Shown: piece after piece, positions 38,269 to 46,829 of the stretch
How the letters are laid out: each line of letters begins with the position of its first letter
Numbering within the stretch: position 1 is the stretch's first letter
IMG/VR virus record: IMGVR_UViG_3300048927_000791
Location: 1-48,423 of that record
DNA length: 48,423 nt
Direction: 5' to 3' (one strand)
Source of the DNA: a virus
Translations under genes and position numbers: made by a program
Notes under the pieces: generated by a model
The model's input: the letters and a program-made list of their open reading frames with translations, nothing else
Databases searched by the model: none
What the model was told of the DNA's origin: nothing

Positions 38269-38299
38269 TCTGGCGCAGGTGCGGCCATAGCGTCGCGCC

Positions 38300-38992
38300 A
38301 TGCTTCCGATCTTCCCGGCCCATACCTTCTGCCCTGAGACCGTCACGGCGGCGGTGGTGCCTGATGTGGTCTCGGGCGGCACGTCGCTGGCCGGTGAGCA
38401 GGACGTGATCGAGCAGGACGGCGGCGGGCGGTGGATGATCACCATGTCCGGCATCGCGCTCGATACGCCATACGAGCAGCGGCTTTGGAAGGCCCAGATC
38501 GCGAAACTGGCTGGCGGCGCGACCCGTATGCTGGTCCCCCTGCTGTCCGTTGCCACAGCGCCGAGGCCGATTGCCGGGAATGGATTTGCAACGCCTTCCG
38601 ACCTGTATGCGAACGATGACTATTTCCCGACTGAGGTTCGGTTCGCATCACCACATGTGATCGCGACCATCTCCGCCGCAGTCGCCCTCCGATCCACCAC
38701 GATGCAAATCACGGTAAGTCAGGGTGGCCAGGTGCAGCCCGGTATGGATTATTCGGTCGGCGTTCATGCCTACACCGTCCAGGAGGTGGTTTCGCGCTCC
38801 GGTCTGACGGCTGTTGTAAAGACCACGCCACCCGCGCGAGAGGCGATCTCCGCCGGCACCGCCGCGAACTTCGACTACCCCTGCGTCGTCTGCCGCGCGG
38901 TACCCGGCCAGTCCCTGTCCGCCGCGATCAACTCCGGCCTTTACGGCGATGTCGAGATCCAGTTCGTGGAGGACACAGCCTATGTCGCGTGA
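38300..38992 (+). CDS. Tail-associated protein, 230 aa
   Basis: Beta-rich. The first half (PYEQRLWKAQIAKLAGGATRMLV) resembles structural proteins after the tip gene in related phages; the second half has VSQGGQVQPGMDYSVGVHAY and DVEIQFVEDTAYV. No enzyme motif. Probably a minor tail or fibre-connector protein. First gene behind late element copy 6. Confidence 0.65.
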   Translation: MLPIFPAHTFCPETVTAAVVPDVVSGGTSLAGEQDVIEQDGGGRWMITMSGIALDTPYEQRLWKAQIAKLAGGATRMLVPLLSVATAPRPIAGNGFATPSDLYANDDYFPTEVRFASPHVIATISAAVALRSTTMQITVSQGGQVQPGMDYSVGVHAYTVQEVVSRSGLTAVVKTTPPAREAISAGTAANFDYPCVVCRAVPGQSLSAAINSGLYGDVEIQFVEDTAYVA

Positions 38993-39329
38993 CTTCAACA
39001 TCGAAGTGCCGCGGCAAGGTGACTGGTTCCGCGAGATGGTGCTGACCGACATCGACCGCGTGGCGATCAACCTGACGGGTTGCAGCATTGCGTGGAGTGC
39101 TCGGGCTATCGCAGGCAGCGGTGCCGTGCTGGCCACAGCTACAGTCGCGATCGTCGAGCCCACAACCGGCCGCATCACCGTGCGCTGGCATGGCCCTGAC
39201 TTCGATGCATTCGGTCTCCCCACCGAGGTCGTCCGCGCCGCTCATGATCTCAAGCTGACCTACCCTGACAGCATCATCGACGTGCTGGCGCGCGGGCAGC
39301 TCATCATTTATCCCGAGGTGACAGCATGA
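38982..39329 (+). CDS. Small beta-rich tail protein, 115 aa
   Basis: MSRDFNIEVPRQGDWFREMV, then INLTGCSIAWSARAIAGSG and LKLTYPDSIIDVLARGQLII. The pattern fits a BppU-like or baseplate/fibre-attachment domain found before tailspike genes; assignment is tentative. The ATG at 38982 lies within the end of the preceding gene. It overlaps the tailspike gene by 4 bp. Confidence 0.65.
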   Translation: MSRDFNIEVPRQGDWFREMVLTDIDRVAINLTGCSIAWSARAIAGSGAVLATATVAIVEPTTGRITVRWHGPDFDAFGLPTEVVRAAHDLKLTYPDSIIDVLARGQLIIYPEVTA

Positions 39330-41269
39330 CCGTCGAGCGCATCGAAGTCATCAACGCGCGCGGCGAGAGCTATCCCGACGTGCTGCGGCGCACTGGCCTT
39401 TTTGGTGTCCTGCCAAATGACACGGATGAGCAGGCTGTTTCAAAGCTGAATGCGGTTGCTGCGGAAAGCGCGGCTTTTGCAGAGGAGTTCTCTGGGCCCG
39501 CATATGCGACTGTATCCGCTGGCGAGGCAGCCACCACCGCAGGCCAATTCTTCCGAGTTCCGATTTCCGGTACCACTCCCGTCGAGTATGATCGGTATCA
39601 GCGGACGCCGGGTGGATCAGTTTTGGCTGCCCCTCTTGCTACTACCGTGGCACTCGCAGCTACGACTGGCGCCGGCCTTAGTGGATTCTCGCAATCGGTC
39701 GCTTATGCTGCCGGCGTTGGCAAGAAACTGCGTCAAACGCTATCGGTGACAGACGCGCCGTATAATGCAGACCCGACCGGCGCGGCGGATTGCGCGGCTG
39801 CGTTTAGTGCATGTTACGCAGATGCTATTGCACGTGGCTATGATGTAGACCTTACTCCGGGCCGCTTCAATTTCCTCTCAGCACCCACAATTCCCGCAGG
39901 CTCAATCTGTATTCGTGGTCGCGGCCCATCCCTCACTACGCTGGTGATCGCACATGGCGGCACAGCTATGCAATTCGCGCCAGCTAACGCAACGCAGTTC
40001 GTAGAGGTTTCTGGGTTCAGTTTAGAGGCGGCGCACACCGCGCCTTGTCCGCTAGGCTTCGACGTTGCATTCCCGGAAGTGTCCAGCTATCCGCTAACGC
40101 AGTTCCGGGCCCACAATATTCGGTTCGTCTCCAATTTAAATAACACGTCATCCCCTTATGCTCAAACTTGGGGACGCGGCTTTAAACTAGAGAATGTGTG
40201 GAACTCCAAGATTTTCGATGTGTCAGGTTCCAGTGCGCCAATTCCCGGCGATACGGGTAACACTGGTTTTCTTGAAGTAACTGGCGGCGATCTTGCATTG
40301 ATTGCTCCAGTTATAACGGATGTTCATTGGTACTATGGGGCCGACGTTATTCGCGCTTCTGCTTACATGGAAGGCGTTGACATATCTAATTGCGAGTTTG
40401 TCGGATTAACCCGCGGTATCTATGTACCTTCAACTACGCCAGTTGGTGGCGCAGATAACACCTACCGCTCACAGTCTGTTTGGCTTCGTTCGACGCATAT
40501 TGCCGCGCATACGGCTTGCATAGATTTTGATAATGTATTTGACTACTATCAAGACGACTGTAACTTACAGCGGTGGGCGCATTCTTCTGCAACTAATTGG
40601 ATCGGCCTAAAGCTAAACAACGTCCAGCGGCCGAACATCATCGGCGGGACGTTCGCCGGCAATGAAGGTGATGTAGGAATCACCACGGCGGGCATTGTCG
40701 CAACTGGTTCAAACTCGGCGCATGGCATCGTCACTGGTGTCGTGTTCGAGAACTGCGACACCCAATTCAGCTTGGATGGCAGCACCGCCGGATGGGTGAT
40801 CTCCGACAATAGATCTACCGGCGCCACGGCTGATGTTTACGTTCTGGATGGCGTTCATCACAAGCTGGAATGGCAGCGCACTGACGGTGTTATCCTATAC
40901 GCCAGCGATCAGATGTCCGGGCCAATCATGGGCGGCGCTTACACGCCGACGCTAACTGGCATCACAAACGTTGCAGCCGCTACCGCCTATGAGTGCCAGT
41001 ACTCTCGCGTCGGGAATATGATTACTGTCTCAGGTCGATTTGATCTCGATCCTACGACCACCAGCGTCGCAACGACTATGGATATTACGCTTCCTGTATC
41101 GTCTACCCTGGCGCTACCGCAGTATTGCTGCGGCACCGCATCAAATGCTTTAGGTGGCGCCGGCCTGATCGTTGGAAACACAGCCAATAACAAGGCGCAG
41201 TTTCAGGTAACTCCGCCGACAGCATCCAACCACGGCTATTCATTCATCTTAATGTACCGAGTAGCCTAG
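39326..41269 (+). CDS. Tailspike with pectate-lyase-like beta-helix
   Basis: 647 aa, the probable receptor-binding protein or capsule depolymerase. An N-terminal virion-binding part (about 1-130) precedes DAPYNADPTGAADCAAAFSA (about 145-164), the standard opening of phage right-handed beta-helices. Rungs such as NIIGGTFAGNEGDVGITTAG continue to about 510; a C-terminal domain (about 535-647) may trimerise. The gene is more A/T-rich than neighbours, as is common in host-range genes. No catalytic residues can be named with certainty. Confidence 0.85.
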   Translation: MTVERIEVINARGESYPDVLRRTGLFGVLPNDTDEQAVSKLNAVAAESAAFAEEFSGPAYATVSAGEAATTAGQFFRVPISGTTPVEYDRYQRTPGGSVLAAPLATTVALAATTGAGLSGFSQSVAYAAGVGKKLRQTLSVTDAPYNADPTGAADCAAAFSACYADAIARGYDVDLTPGRFNFLSAPTIPAGSICIRGRGPSLTTLVIAHGGTAMQFAPANATQFVEVSGFSLEAAHTAPCPLGFDVAFPEVSSYPLTQFRAHNIRFVSNLNNTSSPYAQTWGRGFKLENVWNSKIFDVSGSSAPIPGDTGNTGFLEVTGGDLALIAPVITDVHWYYGADVIRASAYMEGVDISNCEFVGLTRGIYVPSTTPVGGADNTYRSQSVWLRSTHIAAHTACIDFDNVFDYYQDDCNLQRWAHSSATNWIGLKLNNVQRPNIIGGTFAGNEGDVGITTAGIVATGSNSAHGIVTGVVFENCDTQFSLDGSTAGWVISDNRSTGATADVYVLDGVHHKLEWQRTDGVILYASDQMSGPIMGGAYTPTLTGITNVAAATAYECQYSRVGNMITVSGRFDLDPTTTSVATTMDITLPVSSTLALPQYCCGTASNALGGAGLIVGNTANNKAQFQVTPPTASNHGYSFILMYRVA

Positions 41270-41290
41270 TTCACCACGAAGGAGAACGAC

Positions 41291-41380
41291 ATGTACGACG
41301 ATGGTCAGGCGCACCCGCCACCCCAGCCCACCCCTACCCCGACGCCCACGCCGCCCAAGAAGCCGCGCGAGGCCGAGTAA
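41291..41380 (+). CDS. Very short Pro/Thr-rich protein, 29 aa
   Basis: MYDDGQAHPP followed by a PTPTP run and KKPREAE. AAGGAGA precedes the ATG perfectly and the stop overlaps the next ATG, so it is probably translated. A linker-like peptide of unknown use. Confidence 0.5.
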   Translation: MYDDGQAHPPPQPTPTPTPTPPKKPREAE

Positions 41381-41823
41381 TGCTGCAGCACCCCGAATAT
41401 CTCTACTGGTTCGCCCTAGCGGTGTTCGGGGTGCCTGCCATTGCGCTTACGCGATCTGTGGTGCCGGCGATGGCGATCCTGATCGTTCTGGTTAACCTGC
41501 TTGCCTGGCGAGCGGGCATGACGTGCGCGAGCGAAGGGCTGTTGCTGGCTGGGCTGTATGCAGTGATGTTCTCGGCGTCGCTTCGCCTGCGTCTCGGGGC
41601 TGCGGAAACGGTCGCCTTCGCTCTGTGGTCGCCGATGTTCTTCTGCGCGCTTGCCCAAGCAGCCGGCGCCTACCCGAACGCTACCTATTGGACAATCTAT
41701 TGGCTGGCGATGGCACAGGCTTTTGCGTTCAGCTTCATTGACGCGTGGCCGGCCTCACTCCTGCGCATGATGACCACCCGCTCGCGGGATCGCAGCGGGG
41801 GGTATCACGCATGTCGGGCGTAG
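41380..41823 (+). CDS. Multi-spanning membrane protein of the lysis region
   Basis: 147 aa with four probable membrane segments (about 10-25, 27-43, 49-66 and 80-100, then a fifth possible at 105-122). Cytosolic Arg-rich C-terminus. Location at the head of the lysis cassette makes it a candidate holin or antiholin, though the number of segments is higher than for most holins. Confidence 0.65.
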   Translation: MLQHPEYLYWFALAVFGVPAIALTRSVVPAMAILIVLVNLLAWRAGMTCASEGLLLAGLYAVMFSASLRLRLGAAETVAFALWSPMFFCALAQAAGAYPNATYWTIYWLAMAQAFAFSFIDAWPASLLRMMTTRSRDRSGGYHACRA

Positions 41824-42212
41824 ATCTGATGGGGCAGCACGGCGGAGAACTCGCGGCAGCTTATGCTGGCGGATTCGTGTCCGCCACCGGCATCATGATG
41901 GCGGCCGGTCGCTGGGTGTGGACCAAGTTCGGCGACAAGCGGATTGACGAGCTGAAGGCCGAGCTGTCCGCAGTGAAGGATGCGCGTGACGAAGATCAGC
42001 GCGAGCATGACCGGCAGCGCGAGCGCGATCGGATGGAATTCAACCGCATCCTCGATCGCCACTCCGACCGCATCATGGTGCTGGAAGGCTTGCTACTCCA
42101 GGTCGGCGGCGGGCTGCGCCAGTCAGTGCAGGCGGCGCTTTCCGAGACCAACGTCCGCGTGTCCGAGGTGGCGCACAACGCGGTGAAGATCGAAAGGGAA
42201 CCGGACCAATGA
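41811..42212 (+). CDS. Membrane-anchored coiled-coil protein
   Basis: 133 aa. One hydrophobic segment (AAAYAGGFVSATGIMMAAGRW, about 15-35) followed by a charged coiled coil (DELKAELSAVKDARDEDQRE, then REHDRQRERDRMEF). Proteins like this (with one N-terminal segment and a long coiled coil) appear next to endolysins in many alphaproteobacterial phages and may modulate the holin. Overlaps both neighbours. Confidence 0.65.
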   Translation: MSGVDLMGQHGGELAAAYAGGFVSATGIMMAAGRWVWTKFGDKRIDELKAELSAVKDARDEDQREHDRQRERDRMEFNRILDRHSDRIMVLEGLLLQVGGGLRQSVQAALSETNVRVSEVAHNAVKIEREPDQ

Positions 42213-42754
42213 CCGAGCTTCGCGATATTCAGCGGCATGTCGGCGTCACTGCTGACGGTATCCTCGGGCCCGCAACGCTCGCCGCGATCGGCAAGGCGCT
42301 CGGTCTCAACGGCACCGGCCGCAAGATCACCAGCCCCGCCGGCCTGCAGCTGATCAAGGATGCTGAGGGGCTGAGGCTGCAGGCCTATCAGGATACGGGC
42401 GGCGTCTGGACGATCGGCTACGGCCACACCGGCAGCGATGTAGCGAAGGGCAAGGTGGTCACCGAAGCGCAAGCCGACCGCCTGCTCGTCGAGGACGTGA
42501 AGGAGGCCGAGGACATCGTATCCCGGCTGTTCCCCGTTACCACGCAAGCGCAATTCGATGCGCTGGTTTCGTTCACCTTCAACCTTGGCGAGGGTCAGGT
42601 CGGACCCAGCACCCTGCGGAAGCTGCACAATGCTGGCGATTATGCCGGCGCCGCTGCGCAGTTTGCGCGCTGGAAGTTCGACAACGGGGTGGAGCTTGCT
42701 GGCCTGGTGAAGCGCCGCCGTGCTGAGGCCGTGCTGTATGGGAAGCAGTCGTGA
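42209..42754 (+). CDS. Endolysin, GH24 lysozyme with short N-terminal binding segment
   Basis: 181 aa. The catalytic domain starts near residue 43 (GLQLIKDAEGLRLQAYQDTG); E53, D62 and T68 have the spacing of the T4 lysozyme triad E11-D20-T26, followed by IGYGHTGSDV. C-terminal GLVKRRRAEAVLY is the usual end. The first 35 residues (RDIQRHVGVTADGILGPATL) look like a truncated peptidoglycan-binding PG_binding_1 motif. No signal sequence, so export depends on a holin. Confidence 0.95.
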   Translation: MTELRDIQRHVGVTADGILGPATLAAIGKALGLNGTGRKITSPAGLQLIKDAEGLRLQAYQDTGGVWTIGYGHTGSDVAKGKVVTEAQADRLLVEDVKEAEDIVSRLFPVTTQAQFDALVSFTFNLGEGQVGPSTLRKLHNAGDYAGAAAQFARWKFDNGVELAGLVKRRRAEAVLYGKQS

Positions 42755-43011
42755 GCATCCTCAACGCCCTCAAAGGCATCGGCGGCCAGTACGAGGTTCA
42801 GCGCGTCCTCGGCGCGTTCGGTACGATCACGTACATCGTCAGCGTCCCGGCGTTCGTATGGGCCAGCAAGGTGCAGGCGAGCTTGGAGGGCTTCTGTCTC
42901 GCTTACCCGGCTGGGCTTGCTGCGTGCGTCGGCGCGACGGCCGGAGCCATCGCGCTGAAGGACCGCCAAGTCGCCAAGGCGCGCGCTGAAACGCCGGAGT
43001 CTGCACAATGA
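42751..43011 (+). CDS. Holin candidate with two membrane segments
   Basis: 86 aa, GTG start in a GTGA overlap with the endolysin. Two hydrophobic stretches (about 22-44, FGTITYIVSVPAFVWASKV, and 50-70, LAYPAGLAACVGATAGAIAL) with a charged tail (KDRQVAKARAETPE) fit a class II holin. Position after the endolysin and before the spanins supports that role. Confidence 0.72.
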   Translation: MSILNALKGIGGQYEVQRVLGAFGTITYIVSVPAFVWASKVQASLEGFCLAYPAGLAACVGATAGAIALKDRQVAKARAETPESAQ

Positions 43012-43343
43012 TCGCCGGAGCCCTCGCCATCCTCCGCACGCGTACCGGCCAGATCGGCGCTGCGGTGATCGTAGTCCTCATCGCGTTCGGCATCTGGCTC
43101 TACTTCCACGATCGCAAGGTGGTCGCAAATTACACCACAGGAATCCAACAGAAGGCCGCCCCCGCCGCAGCACGCGCCGATGCTGACCGGGCCAAAACCA
43201 CGGCGGTGATCGCCAACGACACCCAGGAGGTGAAGAATGCAGTCGACAAGCTCCCCGATGCGCCGCTTACTGACCGTCAGCGTGCTCGCTTTTGCTCTAC
43301 ATGGGTGCGCCAACACGGGACTGATTGTCCCCCCGTCCGCTGA
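43008..43343 (+). CDS. Rz: Inner-membrane spanin (Rz-like)
   Basis: 111 aa. One N-terminal membrane segment (IGAAVIVVLIAFGIWLYF, about 15-33), then a periplasmic helix (KAAPAAARADADRAKTTAVI). It is the first member of a two-component spanin pair that connects inner and outer membranes after endolysin action. The 3' quarter encodes the outer spanin in another frame. Confidence 0.83.
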   Translation: MIAGALAILRTRTGQIGAAVIVVLIAFGIWLYFHDRKVVANYTTGIQQKAAPAAARADADRAKTTAVIANDTQEVKNAVDKLPDAPLTDRQRARFCSTWVRQHGTDCPPVR

Positions 43344-43515
43344 TATCCAGCCGGCGGCAGAGCCCATCATCACAGCGGAGGCAGCGACCTCGGCTGCCGC
43401 GCTCGACGCATTCGACATCGCCCACGAGGCATGGGGCCGCACCGAACACGAAAAGGTCGCGCGTCTGTGCCGCTTCTATCGCGACCTCGGCGTCAAGCAG
43501 CTAGTCTGCGAGTGA
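43258..43515 (+). CDS. Rz1: Outer-membrane spanin lipoprotein (Rz1-like)
   Basis: 85 aa, started at ATG 43258, within the Rz-like gene (+1 frame). The signal peptide MRRLLTVSVLAFALHGC ends in a lipobox with acylated C17. The mature part is short and Ala/Pro-rich at first (IVPPSADIQPAAEPI), with a Cys pair near the C-terminus. The overlap with Rz and the lipobox are diagnostic. The late element begins directly after it. Confidence 0.8.
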   Translation: MRRLLTVSVLAFALHGCANTGLIVPPSADIQPAAEPIITAEAATSAAALDAFDIAHEAWGRTEHEKVARLCRFYRDLGVKQLVCE

Positions 43516-43516
43516 C

Positions 43517-43530
43517 CTGACGGCGGTAAC
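43517..43530 (+). promoter_or_regulatory. Late element copy 7 (CTGACGGCGGTAAC)
   Basis: One base after the Rz1-like stop codon. An ATA (in GATAGCGG, 43543) is only 12 bp downstream, so the second part of the motif is off position here. The GTG start of the fibre gene is 49 bp away with GAGGAA as ribosome-binding site. Confidence 0.65.
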
Positions 43531-43579
43531 TTTCGCGGCTCGATAGCGGCACCACGGCGCAAACTGCCGAGGAACCGCC

Positions 43580-46171
43580 GTGGCGCTGAACGCTCTTACC
43601 CTTTCGATCACTCAGGGCGTCCAGGGGCGGCCTTTCGTTTCCGCCATCAATGGCCTCACCACCGGCCGCGTCGAGGTGCTGGTCGACGGCTCCCCCGGCT
43701 TCTCGGTCTCGAATGGCGTCCTGCTCAACAGCGGCCTTCCCTACCCCACCTCCACTGTCGTCCTGCGCGAATACGATCCCGGTGTCGGCGCCGGCTTCCG
43801 TGATAGCCGCATCGACATCACCGCGGCGACGAACGATGCGCTGCGGACTCAGGCCATTGCCGCGCTTGGCGTCGGTAGGTCTCTGATCAACTGGCGCGTC
43901 GGCTCGGTTCGCCAGTCCGATGGCAGCTATGTCTATTCGCTGTTCGTGCAGGACGACCTTGGCGCTACTGCCTCGCAGGCAATCGGTGGTACGCCGACGC
44001 CCACGCCTGGCGTTATCACCTCGGTGCAGGCGGACGGCGCTTCGGTCATTCCGTCCGACCCCAAGCTAGTCTATTATCCGGACGACCCGTTGCTCCGCGA
44101 GACGTTCCCGACGGTTGACCCTGGCTATGACACGTCCGGCAACCTGACGACGGTCAATCGCACCATCGTTCTGACCATGCGCCGGATGAACACGCCCCTG
44201 AAGTTCGGCAATGTTTCCGACATGGGAACGCTAGAGAGCACGACGTTTGGCGGTACGCTGACGGGCGCTACGGCAACGTCCGACTGGCTGTTCTCCACTA
44301 CCAGCGCAGATGGTGGTAAGACGAACTTGTCGTCGGTAGCACCCCCGAAGCCGATTGCGTCTTCGCTGACGCCCCCGTTTCAAGCAGTTTACGACAACGG
44401 CTCTGGCTCGTATCTGCTGCCGGTTGAGTGGGCGGCATTCACGCATCAGATGGATCTTGTGCCTGGTCAGACCGCGCCCTGCCTTCAGTACCGAGTGACC
44501 GACAGCGCGAGCAGTGTCGGCCCATGGACCAACGCGACGTGGGAAGACGTTCTTCCGAGCACCGCTCCAGGCCAAACGCATAGCAATGGCGCGCAGCGGA
44601 ACTGCGCTTCGGGCTTCTCCACCGTGGTAGACCTGACCAGCGCGGCGGCAGGCGGCGGCTGGATTGATTGGCGAGCGCTCCCGGCCATCGGTGACAGCGC
44701 CTCTATCCTATCTACGACCGGCGCTGGCCTCCCACGTTCCTGCTGGCGCATCGACTTCACCAAGTTCACCGCCGCGCAGACGGTCATGTACGTGGCTTCG
44801 ACGGGCAACGACACCACGGGCGACGGCACCACGGGTAACCCGTACCTTACGGTCGGCCGCGCAGCGCAGGCCATTGGCACCTCGCGCGGCGGACAGGTCG
44901 TGCGCCTCAAGGATACCGTGGCCTGGGGCAACCAGCCGTCGAACACGTCAAACAACACGGCCTTCTTCACGATCGAGAAGGACCCCGCAGCTAGCGGAAC
45001 GGTCGGCATGACGCTGCCGGCAAACAACACCTCGTTGCAGACGTACCGCGTGCTGTTCCGCAATCTGACGATCACTCGCTCTGGCGGCTATTTCATGAAC
45101 ATACTGTCCTCAGGAGGAGCAATCTGTTTCGATAATTGCGTCTTCAACTTCGCAGGATTCAACTCTGTCCCGCTCGCCGGCACCCCTACGGACTACTACT
45201 TCACGAACGGATCGCTCGCCAACTATGGGCCGACGTCCCTACAGGGCGGCGGTAACGTGCGCATCGTCATGGCATATGGCCTACAATCGCTGGCGGCGGT
45301 AGGCGCCGGCCTCGGCATCGACGGGCTGGTGATGGTCGGCTGCGACTTCGAGGGTATGCGCATCTCGCAGGGTGGCACGGCCCCAATCCTGTCTTACGAC
45401 AACGCCATTTTCGCATTCAACCGCTTCGGCAAAAGCGGGGGCAACAACGACATCATCTACATCTCGCCGCCGACTGGTGTGACCATGCTGAATGGGCAGG
45501 TCCTTTTCCAGAATGAAACCGAATGGTGCACGGGCGGCGGGGCTCCTGGCCCCGGCCTCGGGCTGTCGCGCGACCCCTCGCCGATCTTCGGCATCGATAA
45601 CATGATCTACTGTTCCTGCACTCTGGCTGGCGTATCTAACGCCGGTCGCCGTAATGGCCCCTACGACAACAACACCGACACCACCGTCCGCACCCACGGC
45701 GTCTGGTACGAGCGCAATAACGTGGAAGGCCAGACCAATATCAAGGGCGGCCAGGAGGCTTATCAGGTCGGCCTCGCGAGCGCAGCAAATGCGGCGCTAC
45801 ACATTGGGAACATCCCGCACATCTATGGCACGGGGTGCCGAAACAACGTCACGATCTACCAGGACGCCGCCAATGCCACTGCAAACGGCAACTACCTCAA
45901 CAACTTTTCGCGCATGTATGCTGGCCTCAATGCGACTGTGGGCAACAACGTCAATACCGCTACGGTCAACAGTTCGTATTTCGCAAGCTGGGTGGGCGTG
46001 ACCAGATCCGGCGGCACCTACACCGCAGGCTCCGGCGGGTCAGACCTCCGCGTCAAGGACACCTCGGCGCCGCACTACGGCAAAGTCCCTGTGCCCCTTA
46101 CGCGTCGCACCCTCGGCGGCAATGTCCGCCCCACCCCAGCCAGTGCCGGCGCTCGGGAGCTTGTCGCATGA
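43580..46171 (+). CDS. Second large beta-helix tail fibre/spike protein
   Basis: 863 aa, GTG start. N-terminal Ig-like region (about 1-140, LNALTLSITQGVQGRPFVSA, VSVRQSDGSY-like). Middle: concanavalin-like beta region. YVASTGNDTTGDGTTGNPYL at about 408-427 is the typical start of a right-handed beta-helix (DUF1565-like), with rungs to about 790, and the final KVPVPLTRRTLGGNVRPTPA. Lies far from the tip genes, behind the lysis cassette and its own late element. A likely alternative host-recognition protein or capsule-active enzyme; catalytic residues not identifiable by eye. Confidence 0.8.
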   Translation: MALNALTLSITQGVQGRPFVSAINGLTTGRVEVLVDGSPGFSVSNGVLLNSGLPYPTSTVVLREYDPGVGAGFRDSRIDITAATNDALRTQAIAALGVGRSLINWRVGSVRQSDGSYVYSLFVQDDLGATASQAIGGTPTPTPGVITSVQADGASVIPSDPKLVYYPDDPLLRETFPTVDPGYDTSGNLTTVNRTIVLTMRRMNTPLKFGNVSDMGTLESTTFGGTLTGATATSDWLFSTTSADGGKTNLSSVAPPKPIASSLTPPFQAVYDNGSGSYLLPVEWAAFTHQMDLVPGQTAPCLQYRVTDSASSVGPWTNATWEDVLPSTAPGQTHSNGAQRNCASGFSTVVDLTSAAAGGGWIDWRALPAIGDSASILSTTGAGLPRSCWRIDFTKFTAAQTVMYVASTGNDTTGDGTTGNPYLTVGRAAQAIGTSRGGQVVRLKDTVAWGNQPSNTSNNTAFFTIEKDPAASGTVGMTLPANNTSLQTYRVLFRNLTITRSGGYFMNILSSGGAICFDNCVFNFAGFNSVPLAGTPTDYYFTNGSLANYGPTSLQGGGNVRIVMAYGLQSLAAVGAGLGIDGLVMVGCDFEGMRISQGGTAPILSYDNAIFAFNRFGKSGGNNDIIYISPPTGVTMLNGQVLFQNETEWCTGGGAPGPGLGLSRDPSPIFGIDNMIYCSCTLAGVSNAGRRNGPYDNNTDTTVRTHGVWYERNNVEGQTNIKGGQEAYQVGLASAANAALHIGNIPHIYGTGCRNNVTIYQDAANATANGNYLNNFSRMYAGLNATVGNNVNTATVNSSYFASWVGVTRSGGTYTAGSGGSDLRVKDTSAPHYGKVPVPLTRRTLGGNVRPTPASAGARELVA

Positions 46172-46410
46172 CCACCGACGAAATCGCGGAGACCTTCCGC
46201 ACCATCCTGCGCATGGTCACCAGCATCAACCCGGTGGAGGGGTTCCCCGGCTATACGGGCATATCGCTCGCATCCGGGCACATCATCTTCATCGGCCGGG
46301 GCGTGTTCGTAGTCCTCGATCCCGATACAGATGGCGGGCCCCACGGCATCGAGAAGCTGAAGGCCCTACTCCGCTTCACCCACGAAGAAGGCGACCCGGC
46401 GGTCCTGTGA
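46168..46410 (+). CDS. Hypothetical protein, 80 aa
   Basis: MTTDEIAETFRTILRMVTSI, then a beta segment (GISLASGHIIFIGRGVFVVL). Overlaps the fibre gene and the following regulator by 4 bp. Looks like a two-layer small fold; no family recognised. Confidence 0.6.
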   Translation: MTTDEIAETFRTILRMVTSINPVEGFPGYTGISLASGHIIFIGRGVFVVLDPDTDGGPHGIEKLKALLRFTHEEGDPAVL

Positions 46411-46829
46411 GCGGGGTATGCCCTTGCTGTGGGCATGAGGCAGCGGAAGCCGTTGAATGGGGGCCTTGGCGCGTTGTGGGGCTACCTGGCGCTGAACCAC
46501 AGGTGTTCTTCGGAGATCGGCGGTGCGAGGTGGCATCAAAGCGGCCGATAGCGCTACTTGCGGCGATCATCCGGAAGCGCGGGGAGATCAGCCTGCACGC
46601 CGCTTCCCGTGTCGCTACGGCGGGATTGCAGCTGTCAGACTCTACAGCGCCTGTCGTGGCGTATAAGCTGCGGCCGGCGGTTGCTGCTGTGTCTGGTGGG
46701 AAGTGGCGACTGTCGTCTGCGCGGGGTGGGTTCTATCGGCTCGTCGAGACGGCCCAGACCACCAGAGACCGAACGGCCATGATCAGCACAGCCGCGGTGG
46801 CTGCTACGGCCGCCTCGATTGAGTGGTGA
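46407..46829 (+). CDS. Winged-helix DNA-binding protein with N-terminal Cys motif
   Basis: 140 aa, GTG start in a GTGA overlap. CPCCGHEA at 5-12 could bind zinc. Residues about 48-118 follow the OmpR/PhoB-type winged helix: PIALLAAIIRKRGEISLHAA, a recognition-helix region ending KLRPAV, then the wing hairpin KWRLSSARGGFYRLV (like the GxGYxL end of response regulators). There is no receiver domain. Last gene of the rightward late block; a candidate activator of the seven repeated late elements. Its last 32 residues overlap the convergent minus-strand gene. Confidence 0.75.
   Translation: MSGVCPCCGHEAAEAVEWGPWRVVGLPGAEPQVFFGDRRCEVASKRPIALLAAIIRKRGEISLHAASRVATAGLQLSDSTAPVVAYKLRPAVAAVSGGKWRLSSARGGFYRLVETAQTTRDRTAMISTAAVAATAASIEW

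Noticed and set aside
45248-45256. GGCGGTAAC within the second fibre gene, as an eighth late element
   Set aside because: It lacks the CTGAC half, encodes Gly-Gly-Asn in a Gly-rich stretch and is not upstream of any start codon.
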